Below, piece after piece: positions 1-4,946 of a stretch of 6,237 nt of DNA. A program made the position numbers and the translations under genes. The DNA comes from CAYGWP01 sp964353455 (GTDB lineage Bacteria > Planctomycetota > Phycisphaerae > FEN-1346), in assembly GCA_964353455.1 (NCBI GenBank), contig CAYGWP010000284.1, positions 1 through 6,237 on the forward strand. Reading direction: 5' to 3'. The notes below the pieces were generated by a model. It saw only the letters and a program-made list of their open reading frames with translations, ran no database searches and was not told the origin of the DNA. Each line of letters begins with the position of its first letter. The stretch's first letter is position 1.

Positions 1-69
1 GCATCCCCCAAGCGCCGCTGCCGCCGCGCCTGCCGCCGTCACCGCGAGGAATTCCCGCCGAGTTGACAT
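1..69 (-). CDS. N-terminus of a Tat-exported protein (cut by window edge)
   Basis: Only the first 23 codons are inside the window. They read MSTRREFL, then an Ala-rich hydrophobic stretch, ending in LGGC. The RREFL core matches the twin-arginine (Tat) export consensus, and LGGC resembles a lipobox, so the product may be a Tat-exported lipoprotein or simply a cleaved periplasmic protein. The start is well supported: AAAGGAG lies 8 nt upstream of the ATG at position 69. The gene follows the DUF6807 gene on the same strand and is probably the third gene of the operon. In planctomycetes this type of signal is common on Gfo/Idh/MocA-family oxidoreductases, which often sit beside DUF6807 genes, and also on DUF1501 proteins and TIM-barrel sugar isomerases. 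The oxidoreductase is my first guess, but nothing of the mature protein is visible. I am fairly sure of the coding start and unsure of the function. Confidence 0.75.
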   Translation of the reverse strand, partial: MSTRREFLAVTAAGAAAAALGGC

Positions 70-77
70 AATATGTA

Positions 78-84
78 CTCCTTT
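78..84 (-). promoter_or_regulatory. Shine-Dalgarno site of the Tat-signal gene
   Basis: On the minus strand this reads AAAGGAG, with 8 nt before the ATG at 69. It is the main evidence that the short open frame at the left edge is a real gene start. It lies just beyond the last palindromic repeat, so the repeats do not cover this binding site. Confidence 0.75.
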
Positions 85-92
85 CAATTGGT

Positions 93-216
93 AAATGCCG
101 GGGCGCGCCCCAGCCTACTTCTGCTTGTTCGCCCCGAACGCGTAGGCCGGGGCGCGCCCCGGCCTACTTCTGCTTGTTCGCCCCGAACGCGTAGGCCGGG
201 GCGCGCCCCGGCCTAC
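93..216. repeat. Tandem 49-bp palindromic repeats (REP-like), two full units plus a partial third
   Basis: A GC-rich palindrome occurs three times at a 49-bp period: 93-118 (imperfect outer arm), 142-167 and 191-216. The last two are perfect 26-bp palindromes; each half reads GTAGGCCGGGGCG and then its reverse complement. The 23-bp spacers between them are identical and hold a small second inverted repeat, GTTCG-CCC-CGAAC, at 127-139 and 176-188. In RNA each palindrome would fold to an 11-bp stem with a CGCG loop. The array fills most of the gap between the DUF6807 gene and the Tat-signal gene. No T-tract follows in the minus direction, so it does not look like a standard terminator. An intercistronic element affecting mRNA stability, or a REP-type mobile palindrome, are the alternatives. 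Confidence 0.9.
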
Positions 217-1145
217 TTGTTCTGCGCCGCTTCCAGCCAGCGGCGATGGAGTTTCGTTATCTCATCGGCCGAGACCTTGCCGTCCCAGACCGCCACGCCG
301 TAGGTAAGCGCGAGGGGCTTGCCGGCCTCGACCGTAAGCGGCTCGCGGTGGAGGTTCAGCGTGGCTGACATATACGCGAAGGGCTTGGCCATGATGAACC
401 ACCATGCGGGGCGGACGTTGCGGGGATGATCGAACATGGCGACGGTAACGGGCTTCCCCTCCGCCTCGGCCGCGTACGCGCACCACGGGCCGCGCACCAG
501 CCGCTCGTTGCCGCGCACGGTTTCGCCGACCGCCTTGCCCTCCGGCGTGAAGAAGTCGTCGGCCCCGTCCATGGACTGGACGAACCTCATGCCGAGGCCG
601 AAGTAGTGGCTGCCGGCGAGTTTGACGGACGGTCTGCCCTCGGCGGGCTGGAGTTTCGTCTGCCACGTGATGAGCGTCGCGCCGAGCGCCTCGCCGCGGC
701 ACACAGGTCGGTGCACGATGATGGAACGGTTCTCGCGGGCAATCGGCGTGTCACCGGCGGGACCGAACCATTCGAGTGCGTTCGTCACCGTGCCGACCCA
801 GTGCGTATCGGCCTCGATACTTCTCAGGTTTGCCGCCGTGCGGTCCGCCATGCGGCCGCTCGCCTTCGTCTCCGCCCAGAAATCCACGCCGTCGATCCCC
901 ACGGCGAACATGAGGCCGTGATGGTGAGGATGGTCGGGCACCTGGTCCCGGAGGACGTTCGCGCCGCCCGGCGAGAAGAGCCGCGCGATGTAGGGCTTGA
1001 AGAGATCGCCGCCGTGTCGGTACTCCACGAGCAACCGGTCTCCGTCGCGCACGGTCTCGGTGGCCGGACCGGCCGCGTTCGGCGATGGGGCCTCGGCCAC
1101 GGCGAAAGCGGCGACAAGCAAGAGAACGGCAAGAGAACGCGTCAT
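213..1145 (-). CDS. Exported DUF6807 (PmoA-family) protein
   Basis: A 310-residue protein. Residues 1-17 (MTRSLAVLLLVAAFAVA) form a Sec signal peptide. The mature part carries the marks of the DUF6807 family: KPYIARLFSPGG at 50-61, the histidine cluster DHPHHHG at 71-77 followed by DGVDFWAE, YFGLGMRF at 181-188, and FDHPRN at 238-243. The clustered histidines and FDHP suggest a sugar- or metal-binding pocket in a beta-sandwich, but no reaction is established for the family. The database name 'methane oxygenase PmoA' is misleading, because this is not a membrane monooxygenase subunit. The start at 1145 was chosen because AGGAGG lies 7 nt upstream and the signal peptide begins there; the frame stays open to 1313, but that stretch is Arg-rich and overlaps the upstream gene. 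It sits between the large putative hydrolase gene and the Tat-signal gene. Its TAG stop lies inside the edge of a palindromic repeat. Confidence 0.88.
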   Translation of the reverse strand: MTRSLAVLLLVAAFAVAEAPSPNAAGPATETVRDGDRLLVEYRHGGDLFKPYIARLFSPGGANVLRDQVPDHPHHHGLMFAVGIDGVDFWAETKASGRMADRTAANLRSIEADTHWVGTVTNALEWFGPAGDTPIARENRSIIVHRPVCRGEALGATLITWQTKLQPAEGRPSVKLAGSHYFGLGMRFVQSMDGADDFFTPEGKAVGETVRGNERLVRGPWCAYAAEAEGKPVTVAMFDHPRNVRPAWWFIMAKPFAYMSATLNLHREPLTVEAGKPLALTYGVAVWDGKVSADEITKLHRRWLEAAQNK

Positions 1146-1246
1146 GCCACCGCCTCCTTCATGCCAGCGCGTTTGTGCTCGCGGCAGGCGCGGCGGGTCG
1201 GGAGACCCGCCGCGCAAACTTGGGTCGCGGCTAAAATGCCGGAACG
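1146..1246 (-). other. 101-bp intercistronic gap
   Basis: This is the gap between the stop of the 797-residue protein and the start of the DUF6807 gene. It holds the AGGAGG ribosome binding site of the downstream gene (around 1153-1158) and a perfect inverted repeat (1188-1215). I see no convincing promoter in it, which fits co-transcription of the two genes. Confidence 0.6.
1188..1215. repeat. Perfect 12-bp inverted repeat with 4-nt loop
   Basis: The arms are GCGCGGCGGGTC (1188-1199) and its exact reverse complement (1204-1215), with a GGGA loop on the plus strand. On the minus-strand transcript it would be a very stable hairpin. No T-run follows in the direction of transcription; the next bases are CTGCCGCGAGCAC, leading to the ribosome binding site of the DUF6807 gene. 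It therefore looks more like a REP-type or mRNA-processing element than a Rho-independent terminator. Its sequence differs from the palindromes at 93-216, but its place in the operon is comparable. Confidence 0.85.
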
Positions 1247-3640
1247 CTACGGCAGTTCGATGACGGCAATGTCTTCGCCATCGAGGGTCAGCGTAGCCTT
1301 CCGGTTTTCCCACGCAAGGGGCGTGCCGCGCACCAGTTCCTTGCTCGTGAAAGCGTCCGGGCGGCGCGGGGCGGTTGACTCAAGCGTGATCGTCGCGGTC
1401 CGGCGCTCTGCGGAGTCGTTGAAGATGGTCAGCAACTTTTCGCCCCACCGCTCAACGTACACCTTGGGGTCGCTTGAGCGCGCAAGCGGAATCGGCCGCC
1501 AGCCCGCCTCGGCCACCCGCCGCGTCAGCGGCACGTATTTCTTAAAGAGCGGACGGTCTCGGTTGTACAGGTCCGGTCGGCTGAAGTAATGGCCCGTTGA
1601 GGCATTGGCGCTGAAGAACCCCGGGAACATGCCGTACGCGAGGCACCGCTTCATGTACTTTTCGACGAGTTCGTGCGGGAACGCATCGAAGTTCGTATTC
1701 ATGAGGAAGCAGTACGGCTTGGGGCCGCAGATGATGCGGCGGTACATGAGGGCGTCGTCCGACATCGGCCGCCACTTCCCGCCGGGGTTCCAGTCGGTTT
1801 CGGTGCCCATTACGTCGAGGTACGGTGCGAGCCACGGCAGGCGGTCTGGCGTCCCGTTGGCCATCGTGAGTTTGCCCATCGCGTGCACGTCCTCGGCGAT
1901 GGCGCGGACGTACTCGTATGCGATGAGTCCTCGGAAGACCGCCGGCCGATTCGTGCCGCGCTCTAAAACCAGCGGCGCCCGCGCCGCGGCGAAGTGGTCG
2001 CGCCGGAAATCGAGTTCATCGGTCACATACCCCTCGCTGGAATCCACGTACTCGCCGTCGAGGTCTCCCTTGCGGCCGGGGCCGTAGAGTTTCTCGCGCA
2101 GGGCGGCGCTCCACTTGTTCCTAAAGTCCGTGACTGCCCCCGCGATGCCGGGCGCGGAGTTCATGCTCCAGACCGCCCCATCGCACCAGGGCTCGTTGCG
2201 GAGGCGCGCGACGAAGCGGCCCGCGGTGTCGTAGTACCCGCTCGTAAGGAGCGCCTGGGCCGATGAATCGCCCTTCTCGGCGAGGCGCCGGGCCTCGGCC
2301 GTGGCGGCCTCCAGCGTCCGCGGCATGCCCTTGGGCATGCGCATCCACCAGGTCATCGGCTCGGTATATCGGAATGTGCTGATATTATGTTCATCGTCCC
2401 AGGCGGTCTCATCGTTGCCCTCTTTGAACTTGAAGCCGAAATCCTCCCACCCCTCGACCTTGCTGATCTTATAGAACGGCATCCAGATGCCCTGCTGCGG
2501 CGTGCGGCAGCGGAAGGCGTCGGGGAAGAGCCGCTGGTACGCCGCCACCGCGCCGCGGAACCCCTCGCCTCGGTTGAAGATGAATGTACAGAATCGTAGT
2601 TCGACCGACGGTTTCTCCGGCGCAAGCGCCAGGTCGTAGGCGACGTAGAGTTCGCTGGACCCCGCGCTGAAGCCGACCCGGAAGAACGCCGGGTACGCCA
2701 TGTCGATCCCGATTCCGTGGCCCCAATCGTCGGCCGCGACGGCGGCAAACGGATACCGCGAGATACGCCCCTGCCCCACATCGCCGAAACTTGAGGCCGA
2801 GAGATACTCGTTCGGCGGTTCGGCCGGCGTCTCGCGGCGCACATCGCCCAGCCATCGCGAGCGCCCGCCCTTCACCGGCAGCGTGAAGGCGAGCGTGACG
2901 GCCCTGTCCTTGCCGGTGGTGTCGGTCAACTTGACGTTATACGAGTACGCGTTTTCCGGCTTCGCGGTCTCGGACCTGATTTCGAGGCCAAGCGCCTTGC
3001 CGTTCTCGAAGGAAACGAAGTCGCCGCCTGCCGCCACGTCGCGGACGATAAACCGCTTGTCGGGCGCTGCGGCAGGCGTCACAGGCAGGCCATCGAACCA
3101 TGCCATGCCCGGGGGGACGCTCAGTTCCCGCAGTTCCGCCCCACGGAAGGCGGCCCTCCCCGAGTGGCCGCGAAGAAGCATGTAGAAACTTAACTGCTTC
3201 ACGGGTTTGGCGGGGAATATGCGGACCTCGCGCCGCTCCCAGTCGTGCGTGCCGGTGGTGAATGGGGCGGTCTGACCCCACAGCGGCGTGCCGTCGGCGT
3301 AGATAAGGTCGAGGTAGAGCGAGTAATCGCTGTCGCGCGAGCCGCCGACTCCATCGGCCCGGCTCCAGGCCACGGCGATGATCGGCCGCGGCTCCTTCTG
3401 GTTGAGGACGACCGTCTGCATCACGCCGCGACGGACCGAGGAATCGGCTCCGTTGTCGCAGGCGAACTCTTCGCCCTTCGGCTGGTCGAAGCCCTTCTCG
3501 TACGGACGCCAGGCATCGGCCTTGAGGAGGTTCCCGCCGGCCGCATCAAAGCCGACGACCTTCTTGACCGTCTCGGCCTGCACCCGGCCTGCGGCAGCCA
3601 GGGCCGCCAAGGCCACGATTGCGGCAATCCTGCGGAGCAT
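1247..3640 (-). CDS. Large exported protein, possible glycoside hydrolase-like enzyme, family not recognised
   Basis: A 797-residue protein with a Sec signal peptide (residues 1-22, MLRRIAAIVALAALAAAGRVQA). GGAGGG lies 7 nt before the ATG. The layout resembles a multidomain polysaccharide-active enzyme. Residues about 25-175 look like a beta-sandwich carbohydrate-binding module (SLYLDLIYADGTPLW, FRGAELREL). Residues about 190-355 are a second beta-rich region. Residues about 365-715 could be a TIM barrel, beginning YQRLFPDAF and GIWMPFYKI. A short beta-sandwich with LLTIFNDS and AVIELP closes the C-terminus, as in many hydrolases. Acidic clusters at presumed strand ends, DLDGEYVDSSEG (527-537) and MGTETDWN (611-618), are the best catalytic candidates, for example E530, D533, E614 and D616; this is inference. 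I cannot assign a GH family or substrate. It is the first gene of the minus-strand operon, so its product probably acts outside the cytoplasm on a compound later handled by its neighbours. Confidence 0.85.
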   Translation of the reverse strand: MLRRIAAIVALAALAAAGRVQAETVKKVVGFDAAGGNLLKADAWRPYEKGFDQPKGEEFACDNGADSSVRRGVMQTVVLNQKEPRPIIAVAWSRADGVGGSRDSDYSLYLDLIYADGTPLWGQTAPFTTGTHDWERREVRIFPAKPVKQLSFYMLLRGHSGRAAFRGAELRELSVPPGMAWFDGLPVTPAAAPDKRFIVRDVAAGGDFVSFENGKALGLEIRSETAKPENAYSYNVKLTDTTGKDRAVTLAFTLPVKGGRSRWLGDVRRETPAEPPNEYLSASSFGDVGQGRISRYPFAAVAADDWGHGIGIDMAYPAFFRVGFSAGSSELYVAYDLALAPEKPSVELRFCTFIFNRGEGFRGAVAAYQRLFPDAFRCRTPQQGIWMPFYKISKVEGWEDFGFKFKEGNDETAWDDEHNISTFRYTEPMTWWMRMPKGMPRTLEAATAEARRLAEKGDSSAQALLTSGYYDTAGRFVARLRNEPWCDGAVWSMNSAPGIAGAVTDFRNKWSAALREKLYGPGRKGDLDGEYVDSSEGYVTDELDFRRDHFAAARAPLVLERGTNRPAVFRGLIAYEYVRAIAEDVHAMGKLTMANGTPDRLPWLAPYLDVMGTETDWNPGGKWRPMSDDALMYRRIICGPKPYCFLMNTNFDAFPHELVEKYMKRCLAYGMFPGFFSANASTGHYFSRPDLYNRDRPLFKKYVPLTRRVAEAGWRPIPLARSSDPKVYVERWGEKLLTIFNDSAERRTATITLESTAPRRPDAFTSKELVRGTPLAWENRKATLTLDGEDIAVIELP

Positions 3641-3669
3641 GGGCCGACCCTCCGAACGGCGACGCGTTC

Positions 3670-3698
3670 AGCGTATCCGGCATCTGCCTCGCGTGCAA
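3670..3698 (-). promoter_or_regulatory. Weak candidate promoter of the minus-strand operon
   Basis: On the minus strand TTGCAC (3693-3698) and TACGCT (3670-3675) are separated by exactly 17 bp. Each hexamer matches the sigma-70 consensus at only three positions. The placement, about 30 bp before the start codon at 3640, is reasonable, but such weak matches arise easily by chance. Confidence 0.25.
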
Positions 3699-3701
3699 GC
3701 G

Positions 3702-3730
3702 TTGTGCGGCGGCCATCGGGAGTGTAACAT
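3702..3730 (+). promoter_or_regulatory. Weak candidate promoter of the serine protease gene
   Basis: TTGTGC (3702-3707) and TAACAT (3725-3730) are separated by 17 bp and lie 48 bp before the protease start codon. The -10 matches four of six consensus positions and the -35 only three. It lies in the most AT-rich patch of this gap, which helps slightly. Confidence 0.25.
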
Positions 3731-3778
3731 ATTGGCGGCGGGCGGTGTTTCAGAGTTGGTTTCAGGGAGGGCGCTGCA

Positions 3779-4681
3779 ATGGCTCGTTTTCCGGTGTTCC
3801 GCGGGGCCTGGCTCGCGCACGGTCTGATGCTGGCGGCGATCGCGCTGTGTGGCGTGCGGGCCACGGGCGCGGCAGACGGCAAGGCCGAGACCCGCACCAA
3901 GTCAGCGGCGATCGACGACGCCCAGATCCTCCGTTCCATCGACGCGCAGGCCGCAAGGCTGATCGAGGCCGGGAAGACCCGGCCGGCATCCGAACTCATC
4001 GGGCAACTCTCGCGCAAGAGTTGCGACCTTCGCCTGCCGAAGCCCTCCGCCAAGGCCCTGGCCGCCGATGAACTCTACGAGCAGTGCCGCAGGAGCGTCC
4101 TCATCATGGCAGGCATCTATAAGTGTGAAAAGTGCGGCAAGAACCACGCATCCCCGGCGACCGGCTTCGTCCTGAGCGAGTCGGGCGCCGTTGTGACCAA
4201 CTACCACGTGGTCAACAACCCGAAGAACATCACGCTCGTGGCGATGACGGCCGAGGGGACGGTCTATCCGGTGAAGGAGGTCCTTGCGGCAAGCGCGGCG
4301 TACGACGTGGCCATCGTGCAAGTGGATGCCTCGGGCCTGGCGCCCGCCCCCATCGCGCCCGACGCACGGGTCGGGTCGGACGTCTTCATCATCAGCCACC
4401 CGGACGGCCGGTTCTTCACGCTCAGCCGCGGCATCGTGGCCCGCTACGGCACGGTGGTCCGCGACCGCCACAAGGTGCCGATGCTCCAGGTAACCGCCGA
4501 GTACGCAAAGGGGTCCAGCGGCGGGCCGGTCCTCAGCAGCGCCGGCAGCGTTGTCGGAATGGTTTCCAGCACCTCCTCGGTGTACTATACCGAGGACCAC
4601 GGCAAGCAGGAGAACCTCCAGATGGTCTTCAACCAGTGCGTGCCGGCGGGGCAGATTCTGGAACTGGTCAGGCCGAAGTAA
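3779..4681 (+). CDS. Exported trypsin-like serine protease (S1C/HtrA-type catalytic domain, no PDZ)
   Basis: A 300-residue protein with a Sec signal peptide over about residues 1-31 (hydrophobic core LMLAAIALCG). AGGGAGG lies 8 nt before the ATG. Residues about 45-110 look helical. The catalytic domain covers about 105-298, with all three catalytic residues in their usual contexts: H143 in VVTNYHVV, D176 in AYDVAIVQV, and S247 in GSSGGPVL. TGF(V) at 128-131 corresponds to the GSGF strand of HtrA proteases. Unlike DegP/DegQ it stops after the protease domain with no PDZ, so it is best called a Trypsin_2-type periplasmic or secreted peptidase. CEKCGKNH (116-123) gives a CxxC plus His just before the fold, possibly a zinc knuckle or a disulfide; C82, C103 and C287 are further cysteines. 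Substrate unknown; protein quality control or processing is plausible. It is divergent from the hydrolase operon and probably a separate transcript. Confidence 0.88.
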   Translation: MARFPVFRGAWLAHGLMLAAIALCGVRATGAADGKAETRTKSAAIDDAQILRSIDAQAARLIEAGKTRPASELIGQLSRKSCDLRLPKPSAKALAADELYEQCRRSVLIMAGIYKCEKCGKNHASPATGFVLSESGAVVTNYHVVNNPKNITLVAMTAEGTVYPVKEVLAASAAYDVAIVQVDASGLAPAPIAPDARVGSDVFIISHPDGRFFTLSRGIVARYGTVVRDRHKVPMLQVTAEYAKGSSGGPVLSSAGSVVGMVSSTSSVYYTEDHGKQENLQMVFNQCVPAGQILELVRPK

Positions 4682-4763
4682 TATGGCCGAAGAAGTGGCT
4701 TGGGCGCCGCCAAGCCCGGCCAAGACCGGCATAAGTGCCTGTCGCACAAATAGTTAGGTTGTA

Positions 4764-4790
4764 TTGCCCGGCCGAGGCAAGCCCTTTTTT
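4764..4790 (+). terminator. Weak candidate Rho-independent terminator after the protease
   Basis: TTGCC (4764-4768) pairs with GGCAA (4776-4780) around a 7-nt loop. After GCCC comes a run of six T residues (4785-4790). The stem is short and 4 nt separate it from the T-run, so efficiency would be modest. It is the only T-run of this kind after the protease stop codon. Confidence 0.4.
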
Positions 4791-4812
4791 CGGCAAATTC
4801 CCCCCGCTCAAT

Positions 4813-4840
4813 TTGACTTTCCATGATTCTCGCGCATACT
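4813..4840 (+). promoter_or_regulatory. Candidate sigma-70-type promoter of the HAF-repeat gene
   Basis: TTGACT (4813-4818, five of six consensus positions) and CATACT (4835-4840, four of six) are separated by 16 bp. Transcription would begin near 4847 and give a leader of about 100 nt before the GTG start. It lies just downstream of the candidate terminator. Confidence 0.45.
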
Positions 4841-4890
4841 ACTAGTGCCCGGGGAGGGCTTCGGTTGTAAACCAGAATGTGGACAGAGTG

Positions 4891-4945
4891 CACCCTCCTT
4901 GCGGGGCATGGCATCAAGTCTGTCGGGATGCCGCGAGGAGGGGTG
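4891..4945 (+). promoter_or_regulatory. Predicted leader hairpin sequestering the Shine-Dalgarno site
   Basis: CACCCTCCTTGC (4891-4902) can pair with 4933-4945 (GCGAGGAGGGGTG) over twelve pairs, with one bulged G and one G-U pair. An inner six-pair stem, GGCATC (4910-4915) with GATGCC (4927-4932), extends the hairpin after a 7-nt one-sided loop. The paired 3' arm contains the AGGAGG at 4936-4941 and ends one base before the GTG start codon, so the folded mRNA should block initiation. This is a hand-made fold without energies. Confidence 0.5.
4936..4941 (+). promoter_or_regulatory. Shine-Dalgarno site that sets the GTG start of the HAF-repeat gene
   Basis: AGGAGG lies 5 nt before GTG at 4947. 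None of the upstream in-frame starts (GTG 4845, ATG 4908) has a comparable site at a proper distance, and a signal peptide begins directly at 4947. Confidence 0.65.
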
Positions 4946-4946
4946 G

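Larger units (their letters stand above)
3641..3778. other. Divergent intergenic region
   Basis: A 138-bp region between two divergently transcribed genes. It must hold the start signals of the minus-strand operon and probably of the protease gene. Both flanking genes have clear Shine-Dalgarno sequences inside it: GGAGGG facing left around 3648-3653 and AGGGAGG facing right at 3764-3770. Only weak promoter matches are visible and are listed separately. I see no convincing operator palindrome. Confidence 0.6.
4682..4946 (+). other. 265-bp intergenic region between protease and HAF-repeat gene
   Basis: There is no gene here that I can support. From left to right it contains a GC-rich hairpin without a T-run (4697-4716, arms GGCTTGG and CCAAGCC), a weak terminator with six T residues (4764-4790), a candidate promoter (4813-4840), and about 100 nt of leader ending in a large hairpin over the ribosome binding site (4891-4945). 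This arrangement suggests that the protease and HAF genes are transcribed separately. Confidence 0.6.

Noticed and set aside
93..216. CRISPR array
   Set aside because: The 'spacers' are identical to one another and the conserved block is a perfect palindrome in a 49-bp tandem unit. A CRISPR array needs unique spacers.
213..1145. Particulate methane monooxygenase subunit (pmoA)
   Set aside because: Database names often say PmoA, but the protein is a soluble exported DUF6807 protein with a histidine cluster and lacks the transmembrane helices of the true subunit, so it says nothing about methane oxidation.
1146..1313. N-terminal extension of the DUF6807 gene to an ATG at 1313
   Set aside because: The extra 56 residues are Arg-rich and would overlap the end of the upstream gene. 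The internal ATG at 1145 has an AGGAGG site and begins a clean signal peptide.
426..1589. Plus-strand open frame of 387 codons
   Set aside because: It runs antisense across two well-supported minus-strand genes, is rich in Arg, His and Ala with no recognisable domain, and has no ribosome binding site that I can see. It is a GC-rich shadow.
2323..2340. Inverted repeat GCATGCCC-TT-GGGCATGC
   Set aside because: It lies inside the 797-residue coding sequence and follows from the codons for MPKGMP; no regulatory role is needed to explain it.
3421..4053. Minus-strand open frame of 210 codons spanning the divergent region
   Set aside because: It overlaps both the hydrolase gene in another frame and the protease gene, is low in complexity and shows no domain.
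4697..4716. Hairpin GGCTTGG/CCAAGCC as the protease terminator
   Set aside because: No T-run follows the stem. The weak stem with six T residues at 4764-4790 is a better candidate.
4845..4946. N-terminal extension of the HAF-repeat protein to GTG 4845 or ATG 4908
   Set aside because: The extension puts 13-34 polar residues ahead of the signal peptide and has no properly spaced ribosome binding site. GTG 4947 has AGGAGG 5 nt upstream.
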